Positions 23,760 through 35,928 of a DNA stretch of 64,000 nt are shown here, piece after piece. The notes beneath the pieces were generated by a model. That model searched no databases, was not told where the DNA came from, and saw only the letters and a list, made by a program, of their open reading frames with translations. Where the stretch lies: positions 27,343,944 to 27,407,943 of the forward strand of contig NC_049982.1 in assembly GCF_000003815.2 (NCBI RefSeq), in the 5' to 3' direction. The position numbers were made by a program, and so were the translations under genes. Origin of the DNA: Branchiostoma floridae. Its lineage: Eukaryota > Chordata > Leptocardii > Amphioxiformes > Branchiostomatidae. How positions within the stretch are numbered: position 1 is the stretch's first letter; each line of letters starts with the position of its first letter.

Positions 23760-25030
23760 AAACAATCCTTTATTATAACCTATATTCTATACATCAGCGA
23801 ATAATTACAATAGAAAAAAAATAAGATGAGTATTCATTTGAAAAGGAAACTAATTCATAATACCTAGGGCACGTATTTATCTACAAATCAGTAGATTTGT
23901 TTAATACATTTCTCGACTTAGGGAAAAAATATAGTGTCTTCAAAACTTTTCTTGATGATGTGTATACTATTAGATAAAAGGAATGAAATACGCACGCTTG
24001 CACAACAGTTCATTGTATCAAATTTTACCTAGCTTCAGCGATCCGAAGTTACTGACAAAGAAACGTTGTCATTTTAAATGAAATCATCCTAGTGAGGACA
24101 GCTATAATTACTCTGCAAAGAAAAGCAATAATATGGTAGGGGAACAGAGTAGTAGGTATGTATCCACCACCTTAGTTATCGGGACAAAATAAGACTGGTA
24201 CTAGCTTCGGTATTAATATATGTATATGATTGAGAGGCAACTCCCGCGAGATGCAGTATTTTGTCATATTAGGGTTATATGTAATTTCATAGTATATCTG
24301 ACTTTATTGGTGAGACTGCCACGCCCTTTTCGGTATTTCCACAACAGGAGAACCCTATGCCAGGTTTATAACTCCGCTCACCCCACCCCCACTGCCGGAC
24401 TTGGTGCCTCAAAATGAAGGAAACAGGTTCTTGTAAGCTCAGACGCCGCTTCGACAAAGTAAGACAGTATTCCATGACGAGGATCTATTGTCAAGGTAGA
24501 CGAATCACTCTTCCGTTCAGACTTGCTTCGGGGTGAACATAAGATAACTTTCATGACTGGACTTGCAACAACAGCTAAACTTTCATTCGTGAAAACTGTT
24601 ACAGTAGCAAGAGACCAGCTCATGGCCTTTAATAGCACTTAGTATGCTTTATGTACTAGGTGGACATCTTACCTGACATATCATTGTACCATGTGCAAAT
24701 GTCGTGCAATAAAGTTCAGTATCATCTTAACTGAGTATTCGTGAAGCTTTCTTGTAGTTAACCTCTAACCTTAAACTGACGAATGATGTAATCTCGACGT
24801 GATTAAAGGTACGCCTACGTTTTTAGGTAGGCAGATTGCGTCATATGTTTATGTGTATTTGCAAAGCTTTCTTTGAGTGCATTTCACCTTTAACCTTTAA
24901 ACTGACAAATGACGTAATCTTGACGCAATTGATAGGACACCTACGTTTTCAGGTAGACAGACAGGTGAGTGCATTTCACCTTTAACCTTTAAACTGACAA
25001 ATGACGTAATGTTGTTACGACCAGTCCGAC
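23760..25030. other. AT-rich intergenic DNA with three promoter-proximal repeats
   Basis: No gene is seen from 23760 to 24760. From about 24760 to 25015 the phrase acctttaacctttaaactgac, followed by (a/g)aatga(c/t)gtaat, occurs three times. These include TGACGTAA, a perfect half-consensus for CRE/ATF factors, and lie immediately upstream of the copy 2 start codon. Confidence 0.6.
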
Positions 25031-25068
25031 AACTTTTGTATTCAAGTCAGGCCTAAACTAACAGGAAC

Positions 25069-25823
25069 ATGGATGCCCGTGGATATAAGGAGACCTTTCN
25101 NNNNNNNNNNNNNNNNNNNNNNNNNNNNNNNNNNNNNNNNNNNNNNNNNNNNNNNNNNNNNNNNNNNNNNNNNNNNNNNNNNNNNNNNNNNNNNNNNNNN
25201 NNNNNNNNNNNNNNNNNNNNNNNNNNNNNNNNNNNNNNNNNNNNNNNNNNNNNNNNNNNNNNNNNNNNNNNNNNNNNNNNNNNNNNNNNNNNNNNNNNNN
25301 NNNNNNNNNNNNNNNNNNNNNNNNNNNNNNNNNNNCGCTTTATGTGGCTGCTATTGTCCGGTGTCGCCATCGGGATCAGGGAGAAGGTATAGAACACCGA
25401 TACGAATACGCGGAGAGACTTTTACAAGGGGTGACGTCAAAGGGGTCACAGGGTGAGGAACAACAAACTGAAGACAAGGAGACGACTATACCTGCAAAGG
25501 TGGCTGGAAAGTTTCAAGACCTGGACAAGAAACGGGCTGCCGGTGGTAAAACAGACTCTGTGCTAGTTGGATACGCACAGTTAATGGTAGAGGGAATAGT
25601 AAACGACAACAACATGTTAGAAACAGAAGCAATCAAAAGTCTCGGTGACGTGTACCTGAAAAGAGGAACAGAAACTGGAGACACTAGACACTTGACCAAA
25701 GCTACTGCTCTGTACAACACGGCACTGGCGCGGTGTAACAACGTTCAGGGAACCGTTGTCATTGTCCATCGCTTACTTTACACAGCAAAAATCAGGCAGG
25801 ACATCACCACAAAAAGCAAAAAA
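25069..25823 (+). CDS. Nucleotidyltransferase-TPR protein copy 2, exon 1 (interrupted by gap)
   Basis: The ATG at 25069 opens MDARGYKETF, after which 236 N hide the middle. The frame resumes at 25336, where it matches copy 1 exon 1 closely, and ends at a aaaaaa/gtaagt donor in phase 0. The start is chosen because the open frame begins here right after the CRE-like repeats. The visible part holds the TPR-like unit AIKSLGDVYLKRGTETGD. The gap length may be an estimate, so the frame across it cannot be checked. Confidence 0.75.
25100..25335. other. Assembly gap
   Basis: A run of N within exon 1 of copy 2. It hides the part equivalent to about 5570-5807 in copy 1. Confidence 1.
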
Positions 25824-26209
25824 GTAAGTGTTAGCGATTAACATAATTTATGCACCTCCTTGTTTGTTTTCAAATTTTGCTTCTGCTATGAGTTTGCTCT
25901 GCATCTGTGAGAAAATGATAGTTCTAGGAGTCTTGAATGTTTTCTCACATTGTTTGCTGTGTGCATTGAGGATGATATTATCGATCGGCTAATTATGATA
26001 TATACCCTCTTATATAGCTCCCATGTAGCCAATTGTTCCATTAATATTCGCCACATTTGCAACATACGCCTTCATACTTTCAATCTTTATCCTTTCTATC
26101 TTCTTCCAATACGTCAGGAACTTTATATTACACTCGATCATTCGTCATTGAATAGTACGATTGCCCACTTGTTTATCTTCCCTGGCCTTTTCTATCGGTT
26201 CCTGCGTAG

Positions 26210-26325
26210 AAGTCAACTCAAATACAACGACAGCAAAACGTGAGAGGAAGGAAGGACCACATCTCTCCCTTCTCAACTGCAACCTCAAGTGACATCACTA
26301 ATGACCGAATACGCCGTCTACACAT
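26210..26325 (+). CDS. Copy 2 exon 2
   Basis: This 116-nt exon runs phase 0 to 2, with acceptor gcgtag and donor acacat/gtaagt. It encodes the same basic linker as copy 1 exon 2 with few substitutions (QRQQNVRGRKDHISPFST). Confidence 0.7.
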
Positions 26326-26436
26326 GTAAGTACGGGCAATGTTAGTTTTTATTTTTGTTTTTGTTTATCATATAATGTATACACCGCTATGTGTATTGTA
26401 GAGTAATAAAATAAGCATTTTGTTTTTCCTCTTCAG

Positions 26437-26487
26437 GGCCCCGGAACTACAGAAAGCTGAAAACCCTACAGGAGCCGATGATGACAC
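26437..26487 (+). CDS. Copy 2 exon 3
   Basis: This 51-nt micro-exon (phase 2 to 2) has acceptor cttcag and donor acac/gttagt. It encodes APELQKAENPTGADDD, homologous to copy 1 exon 3. Confidence 0.65.
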
Positions 26488-26924
26488 GTTAGTGTTGTCC
26501 ATCTTTTTTCTAGTTTTTGCCAAACTTTTTTCAGAAGTTTTTAAAATGATTCTTTAATGCAAATTCTCTGCATTGTTATTTGTTTACAAACTGGGGAGTT
26601 TAACCTAACCTGTATGCTGATGAGAATATGCCCAGACAACACGTTGGTTACGTGTTCGCAAAAACAAAGTACAAGTTTGATTTCGAACAGCTTGTTGTAC
26701 TTCAGCAGAAATTTTGGTACCTTATTCGCTTCTCTGTACATGCCCCTTTACAGTAGATACCTCTTAGCATATAGGATCATTGAGTGGTATCGCTTGGCCA
26801 TGTAGTTTTTAAGCAACCGTATGGGCTTTGAGACTTTCAAAGAGAAGGCATTGACGGATAGTTATGACTTTGGGTAGGTACAAAATGATTGACACTATGC
26901 AAGGGCGTCACAGAAAATTGCTAT

Positions 26925-26999
26925 CCAATTTGCATAGCAACTCAGGACCTCTTGTGCCTGAGACCAACGTTCTACCGATTGCGCCAGGCAATCTCACAA
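26925..26999 (-). repeat. Possible tRNA-like SINE fragment in intron 3 of copy 2
   Basis: On the minus strand, TGGCGCAATCGGTAGAACG resembles a tRNA A-box region and CCTGAGTT a weak B-box. It is absent at the corresponding place in copy 1, which fits an insertion after the duplication. Confidence 0.35.
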
Positions 27000-27216
27000 A
27001 TATTAAATGACGGGGTTTCATACCGCTTTGTTAATCAAGACAACATTTAGTGAAGTTTTAAATTGTAAACGATCTTCCATCTAAATAATCAATAATTTCA
27101 TTTGATACCTATAGTTATTCACTTTTAGCTCTGATGCGCCCTGTTACAAATTAGATACGATTCGAATGATCAATCAGTTCGTAAATGACTTTTATCTTTT
27201 GATGACACCCTTACAG

Positions 27217-27323
27217 TGAATACGAAGAACATCTACATGATGGCTCCAGAGCCCTGCAGACTGGAGATCTGGACACAGCAGAACAAAGTTTTTCAGCTGC
27301 ACTCAAGTCCGTTCATGTCCAAG
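27217..27323 (+). CDS. Copy 2 exon 4 (TPR-like unit)
   Basis: This 107-nt exon runs phase 2 to 1, with acceptor ttacag and donor caag/gtcagt. It encodes [18 protein letters not shown]. Same length as exon 4 of copy 1. The following intron (27324-27995) has an AT-rich insertion absent from copy 1 and nothing else recognisable. Confidence 0.75.
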
Positions 27324-27995
27324 GTCAGTCTAAGTAGGAACTTAGTTCTTAGGATTAAAGTAGAACTGCTTATAAACTGTGCACGATCCTTTGTCTTTTT
27401 GAAACAGAGGACTATCTTTATTATTAAAACCCTATTCAGACCGGACTTTTTTGGTCAATCGTGGACGGTGGGGGTGGGGGGTGGCAGCTTTTAAGGCCCG
27501 CACCTTCTAACTGCTGTATCTATTTAACGACGTGATATATGGCCACCACAATTCCAGAGAATGATGTAGACATAATTTTTGAATACTTTTTTGAATAATT
27601 TTTGAATTTTTAAAATCTTGACGCTAATTGTTGTAATATGATGAACTTATGACGTCATCAATTTCATGTATTGGCTGGAACCTTGGAAGAAGGGTATTTG
27701 AAAAAACTTCAAGGTATGCTATAAAATGTAACAGTAAGTGAAAATAACACAATGATAATGTATGTTACGACTTTCGTTGCAAATAGCAACAGAATTGACG
27801 TCAAAATGAAAGTCATTTTCGACAAATATAGTAGAAACACTAATAAAATAACCACAACGAATGTAGGGTTTGAAACCAAAGTTACTTCGTTAACATACAA
27901 AAGTATGCAAATTGAAATTATGTTTTTATTACAGCATTCTAGACATTTGTTTCCTGACGAATAAGTAAATACAAAATTACGATTTATGATTACAG

Positions 27996-30607
27996 GTCAA
28001 CACAAGAAGGAGGCAGAGCCCCTGTACAAGTTGGGCAAGGTCTATCTGAGAAGAGGAATCCGGTCAAAGGACGGGGGTGATTTCACCAAGGCTGCAGCAC
28101 TCTGTAATGCAGCATTGGTAAGATCAAGTAGAGAAGATATAGAGCAAATAATCAAGAAAATAACAGCAGTATTTGTTAAGGAAGTCCTGAAGATCCAACA
28201 GAAGGTAGGCAATGATGATACAGAGAAGCACAAATTGATGCTGAAGGTCGATAGGGACTATGTACAACAAGAGATAAGAATAATTGAACAAGAAGTAGAT
28301 CCTTATACCCTTGATGACGAGGACCCGAGGATAAAAGAAGTAGAGATGAAGAGGGTGGAAGCAATCAAAGCTTTGTGTGAGACACTGGTTCATCATCGTA
28401 AAATGTTCATAGCTGGACTTGTAGATGAATGCATAGAGGTAATGGGTCCACCTCCCTGTAAGAACGCCATGATAGGTTTGGGTTCACAAGCCACAGGATT
28501 GGTAACACCATACTCTGATCTGGAATTTGCCATTTTGGTAGAGGACGATGCGGGGCCTAATGTTAGCTATTTCCGTAACCTCACACATTATTTGCATCTC
28601 AAGGTGATCAATCTGGGAGAAACCATTCTCCCTGCCATGGGGATTAAGTCTCTTAATGATTTCTACTCAGAAGATCCACTAGACAGCTGGTTTTATGACT
28701 CAGTAACACCGCGCGGTTTCGCGTTTGATGGAGCCATGCCAAGTGCCTGCAAAACTCCCTTGGGCAGGGCTAGAATAAGCGAACTTATCCGCACACCAAG
28801 CAATATGACCAACGTTCTGAAAGAAGACCTTACTCTCCATCTAAAGAAAGGCTACCATCTTGCTAGCATATTGGGAAATGTGTCTTTTATCACAGGTGAA
28901 AAGGAATTGGTGGATGAGTACAGGTCATTATGGAATCAGCAAATTCAAGACGTTAATAAGAAAGTTCGTCTGGTAATGGCAGTTAGTTTATTGGGTGATA
29001 ATTTATCGACTTTTCAAAGCCATGATCTCACTGACGAACTGCGGAATGTCAAGAAAGAAATCTATCGATTTTCTAGCTTTGCCGTATGCTTTTGTGCGCT
29101 GCTTCATAACATACAACCGACCACAATCTGGGAGACTATTCAGGAACTAAAAAACAGTGGAGTCGTCAACAGTGAGAACGCACATCACTTGATGGTCCTG
29201 GTCAGTATCTCAGCAGAACTGAGGCTGCGGACATACATGAACAATCGTGGTCAGGTGGAAAACATGTCAGCCTTATCTTCAATGTCTAAAGATACGGGCA
29301 TTGGAGAGAAATTACAAAAAGTGTTTTACATCTCAAATACAAATCAGCTCATGAGATATTACAATACAGAAATACCCCTGAAGCACTTCATTTCACAGCT
29401 GACCGACACTCAGCCGTTCAATGAACCGCCAATCTTCTTTGACAATTCTTCAGAGCTGAAAGCAAAGGTATACAAAAGTATGTGTGATTTCGAAAATCTA
29501 AAGAAATGCTCAGAGCAAACGCTACACAATTATTTATTGAAATATGGTGAAAACACTGTACACAGTGATGTTGTATCTTCACTTGACAAATTGGCTTTTG
29601 CTTCGTGGGCCCTTGGTGATTACGAAAAGGCTGTACGCTATAATGAACAGTCACTACGGATGAGGCGGAGTATCTACGGTGAGGACACTGCACATCCTAA
29701 TATCGCCACCTCACTTAACAACTTGGGTAACGACTGGAGTCACCTTGGAGATTGCAGAAAGGCGGTAAGCTATCATGAACAGTCACTACAGATGAGGCGG
29801 AGTATCTATGGTAAGGACACCGCACATCCTGATATCGCCGAGTCACTAAACAACTTGGGTAACGCCTGGGGTTACCTTGGGGATAACAGAAAGGCGATCG
29901 TCTATTATGAACAGTCACTACAGATTAAGCTGAGTATCTATGGTGAGGATACTGCACATCGTGACATCGCCCTTTCATTTTACAACTTGGGTAACGCCTG
30001 TAGGAACCTTGGGGATCACAGAAAGGCGATCAGCTATCATGAACAGTCGTTACAGATGAGGCGGAGTATCTATGGCGAGGACACTGTACATCCTGACATC
30101 GCCGAGTCACTAAACAACTTGGGTGTAGCCTGGAGTAGATTAGGGGATCGCAGAAAGGCGATTGCTTATTATGAACATTCACTACAGATGACGCGGCGAC
30201 TCTATGGTGAGGGCACCGCACATCCTGACATCGCCATCTCACTTACCTGCTTGGGCTTGGCCTATAGAAACCTTGGGGAACACAAAAAGGCGATTATCTA
30301 TTATGAGCAGTCACTACGGATGCAGCGTGTTATCTATGGTGACAACACCGCACATTCTTACATCGCCATTTTACTTAACAACTTGGGTATGACCTGGAGT
30401 GACCTTGGGGATCACAAAAAGGCGGTCTGCTATTTTGAACAGTCACTACAGATGAACCGGAGTATCTATGGTGATGACAGTGCACATCCTGACATCACCT
30501 CCTCACTTAACAACTTGGGCGGAGCCTGGCAAATCCTCGGGGATCACGGAAAATCGATCAGCTATTATGACCAGGCACTAACAGATGATGAGAAGTATCT
30601 ATGGTGA
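27996..30607 (+). CDS. Nucleotidyltransferase-TPR main exon, copy 2 (ends at a frameshift)
   Basis: The exon is entered from a ttacag acceptor in phase 1. It has the same layout as copy 1: a TPR-like unit, an acidic helical linker, an NTase core ([20 protein letters not shown], about 28473-28535), a conserved all-helical region, and then 44-residue TPRs from about 29570. Near 30580 the unit reads cactaacagatgatgagaag, against the cactacagatgaggcggag of sister units. That is one extra base, so the frame terminates at 30607. The TPRs continue in another frame at 30585-31145. The error could be real or a sequencing error. The NTase domain itself is intact. Confidence 0.9.
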
Positions 30608-31120
30608 GGACAAGAAACATCCTGACATCGCCATCTCCCTTACCAACTTGGGTAACCTCTGGAATGACCTAAGGTATCACAGAAAGGCGGTCAGCTATCA
30701 TGAACAGGCACTACAGATGCAGCAGAGTATCTATGGTGAGGGCACTTCACATCCTGGCATCGCCGGCTCACTTATAAACTTAGGTGACGCCTGGAGTGAC
30801 CTTGGGGATCACAGAAAGGCGATCAGCTATTATGAACAGTCACTACAGATGAGACGGAGTATCTATGGTAAGGGTAATGCACATCCTGACATCGCCGCCT
30901 CACTTAACAACTTGGGTGCCGCCTGGAGTTACCTCGGGGATCACAGTAAGGCGGTCAGCTATTATGAACAGTCACTACAGATGAGGCGGAGTATCTATGG
31001 TGAGAACACCGCACATCCTTTCATTGTACAATCGCTTCACAATTTGTGCTCGGCCTCGAGAAAGCTCGGTGATTACGGAAAGGCCATTAATTATTTTCTA
31101 CTTAAAGAACAAATGAAACA
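29570..31120 (+). repeat. About twelve 132-bp TPR-coding repeats (copy 2)
   Basis: The same 44-codon unit as in copy 1, with typical text [20 protein letters not shown]. The unit order and sequence differ from copy 1, so the arrays have turned over separately since duplication. Confidence 0.85.
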
Positions 31121-31145
31121 GGTCATCACAGCTTCAGATAAGTAA
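30585..31145 (+). CDS. C-terminal TPRs of copy 2, after the frameshift
   Basis: This open frame of about 186 codons continues the TPR array (for example [20 protein letters not shown]) and the native C-terminus, ending [17 protein letters not shown] and then ASDK and a stop at 31145. It has no start codon context of its own and is best read as the end of the copy 2 main exon. Copy 1 has lost this end to transposon insertion. Confidence 0.8.
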   Translation: MMRSIYGEDKKHPDIAISLTNLGNLWNDLRYHRKAVSYHEQALQMQQSIYGEGTSHPGIAGSLINLGDAWSDLGDHRKAISYYEQSLQMRRSIYGKGNAHPDIAASLNNLGAAWSYLGDHSKAVSYYEQSLQMRRSIYGENTAHPFIVQSLHNLCSASRKLGDYGKAINYFLLKEQMKQVITASDK

Positions 31146-33790
31146 TTAGCAGCAAATCTTTCCATCCGTAGTAGCTGTTTATGACATTAACTATCAAGGA
31201 ACATCTCACTATACAAATTTTTTCAAAGATGTCAGATTATAGGTCTGAAAAAGCCGTTACATAAGTGGGCATCATGATACAAAATGTAGATTGTGAAATG
31301 AAAGTCATGAATTTTGTTTTTCTTAAATTTGGTTGCTGTACTGAATTTGATTGACTTTGATTGACATGGTTTGATCCGTACTACTGTCAGATTTGGGCGA
31401 TGAACAGTTTACTTCCATCTTATTGTGTACGTCTGTTATTGTTGACGACGAAAGACTGTACGCTCGTACAGGGGGTGATGACTGCCTCCCCTCAAAAACA
31501 ATGTGCACAACCCAATCTTTCGGGCATAATTATAGAGAACTCAAACCAGTTTAAGCTCACTAAAGAGCTAGTCTCCTACTCGTCGTGACAGAGAGGGCAG
31601 ACGCTATGTACAGTATTTACATGTTCATTGTACCGGGGAAATTCCCCTAGCTCTTTTCGACACGCACAATGAACAATGGACCACGGCTTAACGTCCCGTC
31701 CTAAGGACTGCAACCCTTTCCGGTAGCGTGCATGTCGGGTGAGCAACATAGCCGGAATCGAACTCATGACTTCTAGTTCCAGAAGCAGGGCAGCTAACCA
31801 CTGGACTACGCACGCTACAGAATAAGCCTTTTATGAATGTCTACCAAAACCAAAACAATTGCGAACATTACTTTGCGGGGAAGGTCTTTTATTTCATTGC
31901 ATAAGGAACACGACCCACACATATACAGCTCTGGTCACCCTCTTTTGTCTGTGTAACGCAAACTCCGCTGCCCTGGGTTAGAACTGGCCCCTCCCCACAG
32001 GAGAGTTCGGCTGGATGTTGGGCGGGCCGCGGCCGCTTTAAGTGCGATCTATATTGTTCTCGCCACATACCTGCAGATTTTCAAACGGTCGTTAACTGTA
32101 TACGTAGTCAAATGACCACAATGATATCAAGTTTGATGGCTATTGGTAATTATAACATAATATACGATAATATACTTATTTCAGGGTGAGGCCGAGATCT
32201 TGATGATCACCCCTTAAAGTTTAGGGATGAGGTCGTAAAATACGGCTTAAAGATTTCTATGCTGATACAATGTGATGTATCAGACCCTTGTTATTGCCGT
32301 GAAAGACGTGTTGTTTTTATGTGTTATAGTATAGGTATATGGACATTTTTAACAGCTTGCTACATATGATTATGGGTGGATTTGTATATATGTCTTGCAA
32401 ATACAATGTATAAAAACATTGGTAAAAAACATAAAGTAAAGGTTGAAACTTGTAAAATGAAGTTAAATCTTTAGCGTTTTTGGGCGAGGTAACTCGGTAA
32501 TAATATGGGAGTTATCAATATTGAAACCCATAGAGTACTGAGAACAACACCAACAGTGTAATATGATTCTTATACAAATGGCAAAAGGCTATCGGGTTTA
32601 TGTCTTCTCTGTGAGAATGAAAATTCTGTTTAAATGTAAGTTATAAGGTAGTCTGCTGAGAATGCACTTTAACGTTTAAGGATGTTGGCTAGACTATATA
32701 TGATGCACCTGTTGTGTTCATTTCATGATCCATTAGACCCTTCTTAGCATGCATTCATATTTCTATTGTGTGGATTAAAGAAATTTGACTATTTAAACCA
32801 TACAGTAAAGTAACAGAACCTTATTGTACATAGAAAGTTGCTACTATATCCAGCTTAGTTCAGTCTGATATTTAAGTGGTAAGTTACGATTGAAGTTCAC
32901 TTTAATATACGTATGAAAAGATCCCAGTTACACTATATGTGGAGAGATGACTGAAATGTCATATCGTGTACTATGCTATGCTACCTGTAATAAAAAAAAA
33001 CGATGGCTTTATTTACAGTCTTTTCCCGAGCCAGTTTTCTGCATGTGCAGATTTGTTGTAAAATACACGTAAAGGGAATCTTTCTTTCAGTAGCGGGTTG
33101 CAATGTGTACATTGTATATTCTGATATTAGATCTTCAAGTGTAACATCATATTTTGATACCACACTTATTTGATTTTATCAAGGAGATTGTATGGATAAC
33201 ATTGTCTGGTCACCCGAAAACTAATGTTAGAGCATGCGAAAAAAGAAAATTTATAACAACATATGTCTGAAATTCAAGTGATAACGAAGGTTGTAGAAAT
33301 GATAAACCACAATAAGAACTGGATAATAAACATAAGATTATAATTGTTTGTATTGTCTCTGTTTTGGTTTGAAATGTCTATTGCATAGATTTATACGGTT
33401 TCATTATCGAAAACAAACTAGAGTTCGCCGATACCACACCTCTGTGAAATGATTATTGACTATTATGTTATTATGACTATTATCTTATTATGTTGTTGAT
33501 AATGGAAACATTGTCTGTGTCCTCTGTGGTGAACATAACTAGTATATGGCAAATATCGCAGCATCTGCGAAAACGCAGACACCCAAAAACTCTAGTCGTC
33601 GAGAATGGTTACGTATTAATATATCCACAGTTATGCTTATCTGCATTCGACTTATATCAGTAATGCATGCATACATTTTTTAGGAAGGATTCTTACATCT
33701 TGCATGCAGTGAGATCACTACTTGTACATGTTCTATCAACCTTAATTTCCACAATTTGTTACTTGTCTCTGACAACGATCTTCATCCCCA
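31146..33790. repeat. 3' flank of copy 2 (duplicated segment)
   Basis: This aligns along its length with 20696-23007 and, further right, with 1-1560. It carries the second copy of the tRNA-derived SINE at the same relative place, so that SINE predates the duplication. No gene is seen. Confidence 0.85.
31590..31818 (-). mobile_element. tRNA-derived SINE (copy 2 flank)
   Basis: It is homologous to the SINE at 21120-21380. The tRNA-like head is at 31818-31723 (minus strand), with A-box GTAGTCCAGTGGTTAGC and B-box GAGTTCGATTCCGGC. Confidence 0.8.
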
Positions 33791-34732
33791 CCAAAGAAAA
33801 CCTGACACATAAAACGCGTGTGAACTTTTAACTCCTCATGCCATTCCAACTTGCATCTATAAAACATAGGAAGACGTAAGAATTTTGGCACAAAAAGGGG
33901 CGCAGCTTTGCATCCAAGTAGACATCATGCTACTTTAATTTGTAACCATTGAAAAAAATCGCTGAATAAAAAGGAAATCAATTGCTAAAATAAGACTTCA
34001 GTGTAATGTTAGTCACCTTTATCTGCTATCTGGATATCAAGGAGACATATGGATAGTTGCTTCAAATTGTAATGCATTGTATGTACGTTTAATACAGTAT
34101 GGTCGAGAAAGTGTTTTTTAAACGGACGAAAATTCCTGGACATTGATATAATCAATAAAATCGAATCAACATGGCTACAAGATAATGCACGGTGGTGCCG
34201 CACTCAAGTAACTTTATTTACATAATCGGCACCTCAAAAACAGAACACTGTAGATATATAGTGATGAGGGCGTCAGATGAATAACCGATATGATATATAT
34301 ATAAGTGAAACATTATGCTGACAAGATTGTAGTATGACAAGATGTTAAGTTTGTAGTACTAGTATGACAAGATGCTGACAAGATGTATAACAGAGGTGCT
34401 CACAACAATGAATTATGAAAACGTTTAGTTTAGAGTAGATATATATGGCCTCCTTCGGTCAGTATTGACCTTGTTTTGAGTTTTAATACAACCGGGGTTT
34501 AGTCATAATTTGAGTGTTCGTTTTAGAGAGAGTGCAAAGATGATTCTCTGGGTACGAAATATGCAATAACAGCGTCATATAAAGCATAGGTATTAATATA
34601 ATACATTGATATGATTATGATTTGATTTGATTTATTTAAATTGCAACAATAAGTGATCATAAATGGGATTGTATATCAGCGAACACGAACAATCCAAATA
34701 TGTACAATTTCATCACATTTCATAGTTATGCA

Positions 34733-34930
34733 TAGCCTGGGTACCATCCTATTTCTACCGGGGCTCCTTACACTCACTTCCCTAAGAAATAGTCTGGCAC
34801 TGATCAGGACCCGGCGGTTTGGCATTTGAATATTCGTCCTAGATCCGGCCGGGCGCGCTGATTGGGCCCCATTTTTTTTAGGGAAGTGAGTGTAAGGAGC
34901 CCCGGTAGAAATAGGATGGTACCCAGGCTA
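34733..34930. mobile_element. 198-bp hAT-like MITE
   Basis: Terminal inverted repeats of about 50 bp begin TAGCCTGGGTACCATCCTAT and are almost perfect. They are flanked by a 9-bp duplication, AGTTATGCA (34724-34732 and 34931-34939). An 8-9-bp duplication suggests the hAT superfamily. No coding capacity. Confidence 0.85.
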
Positions 34931-35520
34931 AGTTATGCAGTGATCGATACTAATATGTTATGCAGTGATACTAATATGTTATGCAGTGATACTAATATGT
35001 TATGAAGTGATACTAATATGATATGACTTGATGCCTCACCCCTAATGTTGGCATTCAATTTGGCACTTAACTGTCGTATTCGATACACAGCTAACAGAAC
35101 TTGATCTCTCAAATACCGCCCATGACCCATATGTTATATTTGTCTGTGACGGTCACGGTCATAGACAGATAAATATACACAGTGCAATATAATATCTTGG
35201 ACCGTCGAAACAGTCAAGCACTCTGGGTGCATCACGTTGTTTCAATAGAAAGCAGTGTGGAACAAATATTATATCACATTTCAAAATATTTAAATGCTAA
35301 ATTTCAATATAGGATAAGCTTTATAGCCCCATTTCGTTTTTGGATTTCAATGGATAAGATTCAGTGTCACGGTCATGTACAGATAAATATACACAATGCA
35401 ACATAAGATCTTGGAACTTCGAAACAAGCACTCTGGGTGCAGCATATTGTGTCAATAGAAAGCAGTGTGAAAAAAATATGATATCACATTTCAAAATATT
35501 TTAGATTATAGTTTTCAATA
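34931..35520. repeat. Short tandem repeat and a 210-bp direct repeat
   Basis: A unit of about 20 bp (gttatgcagtgatactaata) recurs four times at 34931-35020. Further on, the block starting acggtcatagacagataaat at about 35155 is repeated at about 35365 with substitutions. Nothing else is seen between 35520 and 35928 apart from AT-rich DNA. Confidence 0.7.
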
Positions 35521-35928
35521 TATGATAAGCGATATAGCTCCATTTTATTTTTGGATTTCACTGGATAAGATAGGATGTAATGCAGTAACACTCCTACTTT
35601 TTTGTAAGATAATACTAGATAACGTTTGGCATAGTGGGGCCCACTGAAATATTGTTTTTTTTATATAACACTAGTTCACCTTTATTTTCTGGTAACATTT
35701 CGGTCAAATGTCAAATTTCGGTATTGTATTGTAAGTTACAGTTCAACTTTGATACAGAAATCATAGTCTTGGTTAAAATAAATACCTTTTCTGTTAGATA
35801 TTTTCTCAACGTTGAATCAGAATAAAGTCCATCTACTTTTCCAACTCAACTTTCCAAAATTGTGGACGGGATTTCACCCTTCATTACGCAAACCTTATAC
35901 GATACGTTGTTTCGAAGTGCTGACCACC

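Noticed and set aside
25053-25456. Alternative frames across the second gap
   Set aside because: Made of N. Only the frame that continues into the copy 1-like exon has support.
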